A DNA stretch of 25,201 nucleotides from positions 1 to 25,201 of IMG/VR virus record IMGVR_UViG_3300036851_000553, one strand, 5' to 3'. Shown in pieces: positions 15,502 through 21,894 of this stretch (positions are counted from its first letter, which is position 1; every line of letters begins with the position of its first letter). A program made the translations under genes and the position numbers. This DNA comes from a virus. The notes under the pieces were generated by a model. The model saw only the letters and a list, made by a program, of their open reading frames with translations, had not been told where the DNA came from and ran no database searches.

Positions 15502-15588
15502 CCGAATTTGCAAACCATCATGCAATTTTTCCGTTGAGAATGCAAAAACAATGTGGCACGCTGCCGCTCAACATCGATCGGAGTGGTG

Positions 15589-16185
15589 ATGCCCGTTCCT
15601 CGCCTGGACGACGTAAGACAGATCCTTGAGCCGCGCGAAGAAGCGATCGGCACGATTGTGCTCAACGCGTGGGATCGTTGGTGGAACAACTCAGAGCGGC
15701 TCGCCCTTTCGTTCCGGCGTACCAGAGCGACGCTAGTCCATCAATACATGATGAACCTGGCGGTGCCGGCATTCGACGGGGATCGTGGTATCCGACCAAT
15801 CGAGCGACACGAGACCATCTTCTTTGTCGCCGATCAAAAGCTGATTTTCCGGTTCAAAAAAGGCGATGACATCGGCCTTAGCAGCAATATCGAAACGCAA
15901 TTCGCGCTGGCATTTAACGACCCGCAACAAACGTTGCCGGAGCTGCCAGATGTTGCCCGCGTCGATATCGCGTATGTCTTAAATCCGTTTGAAACCCTGA
16001 TTAATCGGGTCTTGGTTGTTGCTCGTGACGGCGATCGAGTGGTCTGGTCTTATACGATCTTTCCGCAGCCCGAGGCTTTTACCCTTCCCATCCCGCTCCC
16101 TGTTCGACCGTCCCCTCCAGCCCCGCCGGACAACGTGGTGCGGCTGCCGCCGGTCAACAACAAAAAGGAGGAAAAGAGCGAATAG
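15589..16185 (+). CDS. Transposon passenger of unknown function, partner of the ImmA/IrrE gene
   Basis: This 198-aa protein starts at ATG 15589, with GGAG 5 bases upstream; an earlier GTG (15553) lacks a ribosome site. Residues about 10-40 are helical (NAWDRWWNNSERLALSF), followed by a beta-rich core (RHETIFFVADQKLIFRFKKG, then VDIAYVLNPFETLINRVLVV and GDRVVWSYTIFP). The last ~40 residues are Pro-rich and then Lys/Glu-rich, so disordered. No signal peptide or membrane helix is present. It lies 15 bases before the peptidase gene, so the two form an operon. Pairs of this kind suggest toxin-antitoxin or defence modules with this protein as the effector. No catalytic motif was recognised, and that role is inference. 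Confidence 0.75.
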   Translation: MPVPRLDDVRQILEPREEAIGTIVLNAWDRWWNNSERLALSFRRTRATLVHQYMMNLAVPAFDGDRGIRPIERHETIFFVADQKLIFRFKKGDDIGLSSNIETQFALAFNDPQQTLPELPDVARVDIAYVLNPFETLINRVLVVARDGDRVVWSYTIFPQPEAFTLPIPLPVRPSPPAPPDNVVRLPPVNNKKEEKSE

Positions 16186-16200
16186 CGGGAGACAGTCGCA

Positions 16201-17283
16201 ATGGCATTCAATGGCGAGCTGCTCCGATTGGGGCGGCAATACCGGGGATTCTCGCAACGCGAATTTGCCGGCAAGATGCAGATCGAGCCGTCAGCGGCGT
16301 CGCGCATCGAAAACAATGTAACCGCGGCGCCCGAAGGTTTCGTTGAGCGCGCCGCCGCTCTATTGCATTTCCCCGAGAGGTTCTTTGATCAACCCGACCG
16401 AATTTATGGGTTGCCGCTCAGCGTGCATCCATCCATGTGGCGCAAAAAAGCAGCCGTGCCGCAGCGGGATATCGACCGCGCGCTGGCCGGCGTCAATATC
16501 ATGATGATGCACCTACGGCGGCTGATCCGCGCTGTCGAGTACAAGCCGGCGATCCCCTTGCCAAAGATCGATGTCGAAGCCCATCGCGGCGACATCGAAG
16601 CCATCGCGCTCTTGGTGCGCCGCACCTGGATGATGCCGGCCGGCCCAATTGCTGACCTGACGGCTTGGATAGAGCGCGCCGGGTGCTTCGTGATCCATGT
16701 TGATTTGCCAGACGCCGCGATGGATGGCGTTACGCTGCGTACACCGGATACGCCACCCTGCATCTTTCTGAACCGAAGAGCGCCCGCAGATCGCATGCGC
16801 TTCTCGCTGGCGCACGAGTTGGCGCATCTCATCATGCACGATGTTCCGACTCCGAACATGGAGCAGGAAGCCAATGCGTTTGCCGGCGCTTTTCAAGCAC
16901 CGGCGAACGACATTCGACCGTACTTCGCCCGGCGCCGTCGGGTTGACCTTCCGCTGCTTGCCAGCCTGAAGCCGGAGTGGCGCATGGCGATGGCGGCCCT
17001 ACTGTATCGCTCAAAGCAGCTCGGCTTTGTAGACGACAATCAGGCGCGCTATCTGTGGCAGAAGTTCAACATGCACAAGATCAGATTACGCGAGCCGCCT
17101 GAATTGGACTTCCCCGCAGAACAACCAGAACTGTTGGCCCGGCTTATCGGGTTGCACCTAGATGATCTAGGATATTCGCTTGATGAATTGGCGGATTTGC
17201 TAGTGATCTATACGGATGAAATGGTGAACCTCTACGAAATAAACGTGCCGAAAGGCAGACCGCAGTTACGACTTGTCCCGTAA
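16201..17283 (+). CDS. XRE-HTH plus ImmA/IrrE (COG2856) zinc peptidase, transposon passenger
   Basis: This 360-aa protein has an N-terminal XRE helix-turn-helix (RLGRQYRGFSQREFAGKMQI and SAASRIENN, residues 9-39). The peptidase domain has the zinc motif HELAH (205-209) and a downstream Glu in MEQEANAFAGAFQAP (220-234) as third ligand, so it appears catalytically intact. A C-terminal helical region (YRSKQLGFVDDNQARYLWQK) is typical of long COG2856 regulators. ImmA cleaves an ICE repressor and IrrE/DdrO-type peptidases relieve repression, and many fused XRE-COG2856 proteins are antitoxins. A GGGAG site lies upstream. It overlaps the convergent 83-aa gene by 18 bases. Confidence 0.9.
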   Translation: MAFNGELLRLGRQYRGFSQREFAGKMQIEPSAASRIENNVTAAPEGFVERAAALLHFPERFFDQPDRIYGLPLSVHPSMWRKKAAVPQRDIDRALAGVNIMMMHLRRLIRAVEYKPAIPLPKIDVEAHRGDIEAIALLVRRTWMMPAGPIADLTAWIERAGCFVIHVDLPDAAMDGVTLRTPDTPPCIFLNRRAPADRMRFSLAHELAHLIMHDVPTPNMEQEANAFAGAFQAPANDIRPYFARRRRVDLPLLASLKPEWRMAMAALLYRSKQLGFVDDNQARYLWQKFNMHKIRLREPPELDFPAEQPELLARLIGLHLDDLGYSLDELADLLVIYTDEMVNLYEINVPKGRPQLRLVP

Positions 17284-17517
17284 TTTCTGCCAGCGAGCCT
17301 GAACCGCCTTTCGAGCCGCGGCACTGCGTTGCTCCGGTGTCAGGCGTTGTGCGCGGACGTGGCCGCCCTTAAGTCCGCCCCGCCGGCCAAGTTCCGCGGC
17401 CGGGCTTTTGGGCTGGTCAATATCCTCAGCTTCTTCGCCGGTCGCGATGCGCGCCACCTTGATGGCGGCACCGATCACGTCAGCCGGGCGCTTTTCCCCT
17501 CGGGGGCCGCGTGGCAT
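17266..17517 (-). CDS. Small basic passenger protein of the transposon
   Basis: This 83-aa protein starts at ATG 17517, with GGAG 5 bases upstream. It has an N-terminal block PRGPRGEKRPADVIGAAIKV, an acidic linker (TGEEAEDIDQ), a Gly/Arg motif (LGRRGGLKGGHVRAQRLT) and a basic helix ending RKAVQARWQKLRDKS. The C-terminal KGG-like and ARKA..RW pattern resembles short nucleic-acid-binding (KGG-type) motifs. Similar unnamed proteins are frequent in rhizobial genomes. It lies at the right end of the element, opposite the operon. A role in DNA/RNA binding or in transposition control is inferred only. Confidence 0.7.
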   Translation of the reverse strand: MPRGPRGEKRPADVIGAAIKVARIATGEEAEDIDQPKSPAAELGRRGGLKGGHVRAQRLTPEQRSAAARKAVQARWQKLRDKS

Positions 17518-17592
17518 GCTCACTCCATACAAAACCGCTCACGTATGTTATGACCGTGGGATGCGGCGCCGCCGCTGTCAAGGCGGCCGGAT

Positions 17593-17611
17593 TTCAAAAC
17601 TGCGCACTACC
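17593..17611. repeat. Right terminal inverted repeat (19 bp)
   Basis: TTCAAAACTGCGCACTACC is the exact complement of the left end at 14551-14569. Confidence 0.92.
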
Positions 17612-17619
17612 GCGCCGGG
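17612..17619. repeat. Right target site duplication (GCGCCGGG)
   Basis: This is identical to 14543-14550 and directly abuts the right inverted repeat. Confidence 0.9.
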
Positions 17620-17676
17620 ACAAGCGGCGGAATGGCAATGGACCGGGCAGCAAAGGGGCTGCCAGCTCGTCCTCAT
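17612..17676 (-). pseudogene. 5' part of the phage gene broken by the transposon
   Basis: The ATG at 17676 lies 4 bases after the stop of the upstream 61-aa gene. The frame reads MRTSWQPLCCPVHCHSAACP up to the duplication. It holds five Cys and two His residues, like a small zinc-binding knuckle. In the present sequence translation would run into the transposon and stop at 17580-17578. The other part of the gene is at 14407-14550. Confidence 0.7.
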
Positions 17677-17680
17677 GGCT

Positions 17681-17866
17681 TCAATATCCGGGGTAGTGGC
17701 CGGGATCGGGCGGCGCGGCTTGGCCGGAAGATGCCGGCCTGGTGGTGTCGACGCCATTTGCGGTTCCCGGCTCGGCGCCGCTGCCGCACCACGACTCGCC
17801 GAACAGCTCCTCGCGCCGCCGGCGCAGCGCGACAAAGTCGGTCGTCGCGGATCTGAACGCGCTCAT
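17681..17866 (-). CDS. Small hypothetical phage protein
   Basis: This 61-aa protein starts at ATG 17866, overlapping the previous stop as ATGA. It opens with a helix (SAFRSATTDFVALRRRREEL) and ends in a Pro/Gly-rich tail (PPDPGHYPGY). It is the last intact gene before the transposon in the transcription direction. The function is unknown. Confidence 0.65.
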   Translation of the reverse strand: MSAFRSATTDFVALRRRREELFGESWCGSGAEPGTANGVDTTRPASSGQAAPPDPGHYPGY

Positions 17867-18450
17867 CGCGCCCCGGGCCGGCGCGGTTCGAGCTTGAATT
17901 CGGCGACGAGCGCCTTCAGCGCCAGGTTGAGGCAATCGAGATCGCGCCGGTCGGCCGCCCAGGCGGCGGGCGGCCGGCGGTTCGCGGTGTCCATGAAGCG
18001 AAGGCCGTGCTCGAACACCGCGATGTTTTCGAGGACGTGCAATGCCCGGCCGCCGTGGATCAGGACACGGGCGACCGCCGCGCGCAATTGCCTCGCGCAG
18101 CGCCGGTGGATCGTCTCGCGGTCGCTGTCCGCGAGGTCGGAAGCCGGTTCGCAGAGGCCGCCGATCGCCGACGCCAGGTGCGAGCGCGGGGTGTTGCCGT
18201 TGCCATAGGTGATGGCGTGGAGCCCGGCATAGATCAGCCCGGCCCGGTGTTCGCAATCGCAGATCTGGCCGCGCAGGGCGAGGATGCCGAGCGGGTAGCC
18301 GGCGCGCGGGTCCCGCGGATCGCCGCCGGCGATGATTTCGGCGCGGTGGGCAAGGGTCAACGGGTGACCTCGGTCGACGCTGGGCGATGATCTCAGGCTG
18401 CCGTCGGGCTGGCGCTTGCCGCCCTTTCTCGGCCGACCGCGTTGCGCCAT
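17863..18450 (-). CDS. Hypothetical phage protein
   Basis: This 195-aa protein is best started at ATG 18450 (MAQRGRPRKGGKRQPDGSLR), which gives the basic AT-hook-like RGRPRKGG at residues 4-11. An earlier in-frame ATG (18576) would force translation through the terminator at 18468-18497. The rest is helical, with Cys/His near the middle (GQICDCEHRAGLIYAGLHAI) and a long helix (CLNLALKALVAEFKLE). In phages, basic proteins of this kind just upstream of terminase genes may act in packaging or late control. The role is not known. Confidence 0.65.
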   Translation of the reverse strand: MAQRGRPRKGGKRQPDGSLRSSPSVDRGHPLTLAHRAEIIAGGDPRDPRAGYPLGILALRGQICDCEHRAGLIYAGLHAITYGNGNTPRSHLASAIGGLCEPASDLADSDRETIHRRCARQLRAAVARVLIHGGRALHVLENIAVFEHGLRFMDTANRRPPAAWAADRRDLDCLNLALKALVAEFKLEPRRPGAR

Positions 18451-18467
18451 GGGCCCCCGCGGAAATG

Positions 18468-18497
18468 AAAAAGCCCCCCGGCCGGCAGGCGGGAGGC
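18468..18497 (-). terminator. Intrinsic terminator ending the early minus-strand operon
   Basis: On the minus strand GCCTCCCG, a 9-base loop and CGGGGGGC form an 8-bp stem with one G-T pair, followed directly by TTTTT. It lies ~150 bases after the 101-aa gene and only ~17 bases before the next start codon. Late transcription may therefore need read-through or antitermination. A TTGACG at 18555-18550 was seen nearby, but no good -10 element accompanies it. Confidence 0.7.
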
Positions 18498-18646
18498 GGA
18501 TGTCCTGAGATTGAATTTCAGGCGCATCGGAGCGGAATACCCGATTTTCCGTCAAGCCCTCATTTTGCATCGACATGCCGGATGCCCCGCCCGAGCCTGC
18601 GCGCACTCCGCGTTGTCGGCGAGGTTGCAATCCAAGTCCGGCGGAA

Positions 18647-18952
18647 TTAGCGGCGCCGATCGTCCAGCCTGATCACCCGCGTGACCAGCTCGGCCACTTT
18701 CTCCCCGGCGATCGGCGCGACCGGCACCCGGGCGACGTGCGCCAGCCTATAGGCGGCCTCGGCGATGTTGAGCCAGTGGATCGAGAACACCTCGTAATAG
18801 GCCGCCAAGAGCCGGGTCGGCTCCTTGATCGGCGACCGCCCGGTGCGCATCCGCCGATAGGTCGAGACCGCCACCCCGAGCGCCGATGCCGCCTCGGCGT
18901 CATGCCGGAACCCGCACCGATGTTGCCATTCCCTCAGCTCGTCCGCATTCAT
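18647..18952 (-). CDS. HTH-containing phage protein
   Basis: This 101-aa protein has a helix-turn-helix-like N-terminal half (LREWQHRCGFRHDAEAASAL, then GVAVSTYRRMRTGRSPI), followed by a helical segment (LLAAYYEVFSIHWLNIAEAA). XRE-like proteins of this kind are common in prophage replication/regulation regions. It is the last gene before the terminator at 18468-18497. The target is unknown. Confidence 0.65.
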   Translation of the reverse strand: MNADELREWQHRCGFRHDAEAASALGVAVSTYRRMRTGRSPIKEPTRLLAAYYEVFSIHWLNIAEAAYRLAHVARVPVAPIAGEKVAELVTRVIRLDDRRR

Positions 18953-19003
18953 GCCGCGAAAATGTGCGTCCTATCGGCGGCCGGCAATCGGGCGGGCGAG
19001 GCG

Positions 19004-19306
19004 TCACGCCCGCTGGCGCGCGGCCGCCGGCGCTGGGTTCAACCGCTCGCGCAACGCCTTCGCCGGCTTGAACCTGACCTTGCGCCGCGCCGCGATCTGG
19101 ATCGGCTCGCCGGTACGCGGGTTGCGCCCGGCGGTGACCGCCCGCTCGCGCAGCGAGAACGTGCCGAGGCCGGCGATCCGCACGTCGTTTCCGGCGGCCA
19201 GGCCCTCGCTGATTTCCGCAATCATCGCATCGACCGCGAGGCGCGCCTTTGCCTTCGGCAGATCGGCGATGGCGGCGACGCCGTCGATCAGGACTTGAAC
19301 GCTCAT
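19004..19306 (-). CDS. HU-family DNA-binding protein
   Basis: This 100-aa protein has its start fixed by GGAGGAG about 7 bases before ATG 19306. It has a helical N-terminal dimer part (AVDAMIAEISEGLAAGNDVR) and the DNA-binding beta arm with IAGLGTFSLRERA and GRNPRTGEPIQIAARRKVRF (residues 61-80), a near-canonical HU/IHF signature. The tail LRERLNPAPAAARQRA is longer than usual. HU proteins bend DNA and support replication or repressor looping. Phage copies usually lie near replication genes, as here. Confidence 0.9.
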   Translation of the reverse strand: MSVQVLIDGVAAIADLPKAKARLAVDAMIAEISEGLAAGNDVRIAGLGTFSLRERAVTAGRNPRTGEPIQIAARRKVRFKPAKALRERLNPAPAAARQRA

Positions 19307-20799
19307 GGCTTTGCTCCTCCAGATGCCCGAACCGGCTCGGCCGGCGGCGGCTCGGCGGATGGGCTTGTCGCGGTGGCGCCGGCGCCGCCGCCCGGCATCA
19401 CGCTCAACACGCCCGGCAGCTGCAGGTCGGGCGGTCGACGGCGTTTCGCATCGCGTCGGCGCGGCGACGTCGCCGTGCGCAGCGCAGCGGCGGTTGCCGC
19501 CTCCGGCGCCGGATCGGCGGGCGGATCGGCCGGCGCCTGGCCATTGCCGGGAGCGGCGCGGTGCACCCGCTCGGCGACCGCGGCCTGCGCCAGCTCGGCG
19601 TCGAGCTTGCAGTCGGGCGAGCCCGGCGGCCCGCCGAACCATCGCTCGCCCCAGGTGCCGCGATCGACCCAGGCCTGCGCGTGCAGCCGGTCGTTGGTCG
19701 GAAACCGGTTCCACCAGTCCGGCGATCGACCCCACCACAACCGGCGCGCCAGCTGCTCCGGCGGCTCGGCCGGGCGCTCGGGGCGCGCGGCAAGCTGGCC
19801 CTCGCCGGCCGGCGGATCGGCGCCGTTGCCGGCCATCGGCTTCGCCTCCTCCGCCCAGTTGAGCCAGCGGCCGCGCCAGCGGGCCGGCGTGTCGGCCTCG
19901 CCGGCGTTGCGGTTGCGAAACCGCCGCCACTGCGCGTCGAGGTCGGCCTCGGGCTCGCCCCGCTCGGCGCGCTGCCGCCGCGCCGCTTCCCGCCATTCAT
20001 CCGGCAGATCTTCCGGTGGGGGGGCCGGCGTCGCGCGCCTGCGCGAAGCCCCCTTCTTCGATTCCGATTCCGATTCAAGTTCAGGATGAGGGCTCGTGAC
20101 GGCTCTAGAGGGCTCGTGAGCGGTCACTGAGGATTTGGCCGTAGGCGCGGCGGCATCGGCCGGCGGCAGCGGATGGCGATAGCTCGGATGCTGCGGCTGC
20201 TGGTCCCACGACAGGCAGATGCCGTAACCGCGCCCGTCGATCTCGTAGGCGGCGATCAGCTGGCGATCGACCAGCTCGATGAGCAGCGCCTCGATGTCGC
20301 ACGCGTCGAGCGGCAACAGCCGCAGCTTCAACGACAGCGGATCCCACAGGAAGACGCCGTGGTCGTCGGCCTCGTTGCGCAACCCGAGCAAGAGGAGGCG
20401 CGCTGCCGGCGAGCTGCGGGCAAAATTTCCCTCGGTCCACTGCGACGGGTGCAACGAGCGGATGCGGCTCATGGCGATTTCCCCCTTTGCACTGCCTGGC
20501 GGCGCGATGCCGGGCAGCGTCGATTGCGCGGCTGGACGGCGGACCGCGCGTGCCGTGTCGCTGTTTGGCAATTCGAGCCAGGCGCCGGCGACGAGCCACA
20601 GCGCATCGTCCCAGCCGCGCCGGCCCGGCGCCGGCACATGCCGCGCCCCGAGCGCGGCGCAGATCTCGGCCGGGGAGAAGCCGCGGCAACGGCACCAGTG
20701 GACGTGTTCGAGCGCCACCGCCAGCGCCTCGGTCTCGGCCGACATCGCCGGAATCCGCCCATCGGGCGGGCTGCCTCCTGGACGGATCGGCCGGGCCAT
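19303..20799 (-). CDS. Replication initiator-like protein, with unusual N-terminal extension
   Basis: The frame encodes 498 aa. From Met at 20472 (389-aa form) it begins MSRIRSLHPSQWTEGNFARS and continues ARLLLLGLRNEADDHGVFLW. This is the typical N-terminus of phage replication proteins with a winged-helix initiator domain (lambda O / DnaD-like). That Met has an AGGGGG site about 8 bases upstream. The ~109 residues before it form a separate segment (VALEHVHWCRCRGFSPAEIC, then WDDALWLVAGAWLELP) with no stop between, so this is either a fusion or an overlapping start. The long C-terminus is Trp/Arg/Pro-rich (WRRFRNRN, WWGRSPDWWNRFP). It probably loads the replisome on phage DNA. No primase or helicase motif is seen. 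Confidence 0.7.
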   Translation of the reverse strand: MARPIRPGGSPPDGRIPAMSAETEALAVALEHVHWCRCRGFSPAEICAALGARHVPAPGRRGWDDALWLVAGAWLELPNSDTARAVRRPAAQSTLPGIAPPGSAKGEIAMSRIRSLHPSQWTEGNFARSSPAARLLLLGLRNEADDHGVFLWDPLSLKLRLLPLDACDIEALLIELVDRQLIAAYEIDGRGYGICLSWDQQPQHPSYRHPLPPADAAAPTAKSSVTAHEPSRAVTSPHPELESESESKKGASRRRATPAPPPEDLPDEWREAARRQRAERGEPEADLDAQWRRFRNRNAGEADTPARWRGRWLNWAEEAKPMAGNGADPPAGEGQLAARPERPAEPPEQLARRLWWGRSPDWWNRFPTNDRLHAQAWVDRGTWGERWFGGPPGSPDCKLDAELAQAAVAERVHRAAPGNGQAPADPPADPAPEAATAAALRTATSPRRRDAKRRRPPDLQLPGVLSVMPGGGAGATATSPSAEPPPAEPVRASGGAKP

Positions 20800-20807
20800 C
20801 GCACGGC

Positions 20808-21170
20808 TCAGCTTCCGGCTGGATTTGTCGGCGAGGCGCCGCTCAGGGCCGGCCCCATTCGATCAGCCGGCGCGCCAGCCTCAGCAGCTTTTCGCCCAGC
20901 CACAACGCCGCCCGCCTCATCGCGCGCCTCCGCCCAGTGCCGCCGCGCCGCGGCGATCACCAGGCTGAGCCGGTCGCATTCGGCGATCAGCGCGTCGGCG
21001 CGGTCGCCGGAAATTGCCCGCTGGGGCACGCGGCGATAAACCCATTCGTGCGCGGTGCCGAGCGGCAGGCCGAGGAGATGCGCCAGGCGCTTCACCGTGT
21101 GGCGCGGCAGCACCGCGCGGATCGCCGCCGCCTCGCTCACCGATTCCACCGTTTTGTGGGGGTCCGCCAT
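20808..21170 (-). CDS. HTH DNA-binding protein, phage early region
   Basis: This 120-aa protein starts at ATG 21170, with a GAGGG stretch upstream. The N-terminal half has a HTH-like segment (HTVKRLAHLLGLPLGTAHEW, residues 24-43), followed by a helix (ADALIAECDRLSLVIAAARR). In-frame sequence further upstream is not protein-like. It lies 8 bases before the replication gene, so it may be a replication accessory or regulator. The role is inferred. Confidence 0.65.
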   Translation of the reverse strand: MADPHKTVESVSEAAAIRAVLPRHTVKRLAHLLGLPLGTAHEWVYRRVPQRAISGDRADALIAECDRLSLVIAAARRHWAEARDEAGGVVAGRKAAEAGAPADRMGPALSGASPTNPAGS

Positions 21171-21241
21171 TCGCCCTCGCGCCCTATGATCGGGGTGCGA
21201 TGATGAGAACAACGGAGGACAACCCCATCTCGACGCATCGT

Positions 21242-21297
21242 CCCCGGGCGCCCTTCCCCCAGACCGATCTTCCCCCAAAAATCGGCCGCGCCCGGGG
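21242..21297. other. Large imperfect hairpin with internal direct repeats
   Basis: The outer arms CCCCGGGCGC (21242-21251) and GCGCCCGGGG (21288-21297) pair over 10 bp. An inner stem CCGAT/ATCGG lies inside. The 9-mer CTTCCCCCA occurs twice, 16 bases apart (21253 and 21269), flanking the inner arm. It lies in the 173-base gap between two minus-strand genes. It may be an origin, attenuator or structured RNA. No coding was recognised in this gap. Confidence 0.45.
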
Positions 21298-21343
21298 GCG
21301 ATCTCCGAATTGCAAAATTGCGATATCCGATCACCGCCCGGCC

Positions 21344-21679
21344 TCAATCGCCGACGAAGCCTGTCCTCGGGCCGGCCGTAGGCCGGACCCGGGGGACCGG
21401 GATCGGCCGGCGCGAGTCGACCAGGGCCGGGATCTGTCCTGGCGCCAATGGCGGGCCGTATTGGGTATCGAACGGCCGCGCGTCGGGCTCCGCCTCGCTG
21501 CGGATTTCCAGCCGGTAGGCCTCGCTCTGGGCGAAGATCCGCGCCAGCATGTGCAGCCGGTCGACGGTCTTGCCGCGCACCACCGTGCGCGCTGCCGTGC
21601 CGATCTCGACCCACCGCCCGTGCGTGTCCTGCAGCGACACGGTGCCGTGCAGCAGCAGGGCTGGCGGGTGGCCGGTCAT
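21344..21679 (-). CDS. Hypothetical phage protein
   Basis: This 111-aa protein starts at ATG 21679, overlapping the previous stop as ATGA. It begins TGHPPALLLHGTVSLQDTHG and has a beta-rich N-terminal half, a helix (RLHMLARIFAQSEAYRLEIR) and a Pro-rich C-terminus. It belongs to the early operon with the zinc-finger and HNH genes. The function is unknown. Confidence 0.6.
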   Translation of the reverse strand: MTGHPPALLLHGTVSLQDTHGRWVEIGTAARTVVRGKTVDRLHMLARIFAQSEAYRLEIRSEAEPDARPFDTQYGPPLAPGQIPALVDSRRPIPVPRVRPTAGPRTGFVGD

Positions 21680-21894
21680 GCCGCGCTGTCCGGCGGCGCC
21701 GGCAGGCGCGGCGCAAAAATCGATACCGGCTCGGCCGACGGCGCCGACGGATCGAGCGCGCGCAGCGCCGTCCGCGCGCAATAGACGCAAGTGCCGGCAT
21801 CGCCCGGATGCCGCGCCCGGGGGAAATTGAGGTGCCACAGCCCGCCCGGGCAGTCCTCTGCGTGCCGGCCGCAGAAGGCGCAGTGCCCGATCAT
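21676..21894 (-). CDS. Small zinc-finger-like protein
   Basis: This 72-aa protein has Cys5 and Cys8 (CAFC), a Cys15 (HAEDCPGG) and CVYC near residues 36-39, a likely zinc site. The C-terminal half is Pro-rich and probably disordered. ATGA overlaps at both ends couple it to its neighbours. It probably binds DNA or a protein partner. No family is assigned. Confidence 0.65.
   Translation of the reverse strand: MIGHCAFCGRHAEDCPGGLWHLNFPRARHPGDAGTCVYCARTALRALDPSAPSAEPVSIFAPRLPAPPDSAA

Larger units (their letters stand above)
14551..17611. mobile_element. IS1-family-like transposon with passenger genes (3,061 bp)
   Basis: It is bounded by perfect 19-bp inverted repeats (GGTAGTGCGCAGTTTTGAA and its complement) and a perfect 8-bp direct repeat. 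The GGT-N2-TG tip and 8-9-bp duplication are IS1-family hallmarks. Contents are a DDE transposase (minus), an unknown 198-aa protein and an XRE-ImmA/IrrE peptidase (plus), and an 83-aa basic protein (minus). It is visibly less GC-rich than the phage around it, and its plus-strand operon runs against the phage genes. A typical IS1 element is about 0.8-1.1 kb with no cargo, so this one is a transposon rather than a plain IS. Confidence 0.9.

Noticed and set aside
15553-15567. TGGCACG-like sigma54 -24 element before the cargo operon
   Set aside because: The -12 part does not match TTGC, and the TGGCACG is part of ordinary sequence near the alternative GTG start.
17547-17581. TTGACA followed by CATAAC upstream of the 83-aa passenger gene
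   Set aside because: The spacer is 23 bases, too long for a standard sigma70 promoter.
18575-20089. Long plus-strand open frames opposite the early genes (and similar long frames at 8427-9983 and 10294-11997)
   Set aside because: They are antisense to well-supported genes and rich in Arg/Gly/Pro without domain signals. They reflect high GC, not coding.
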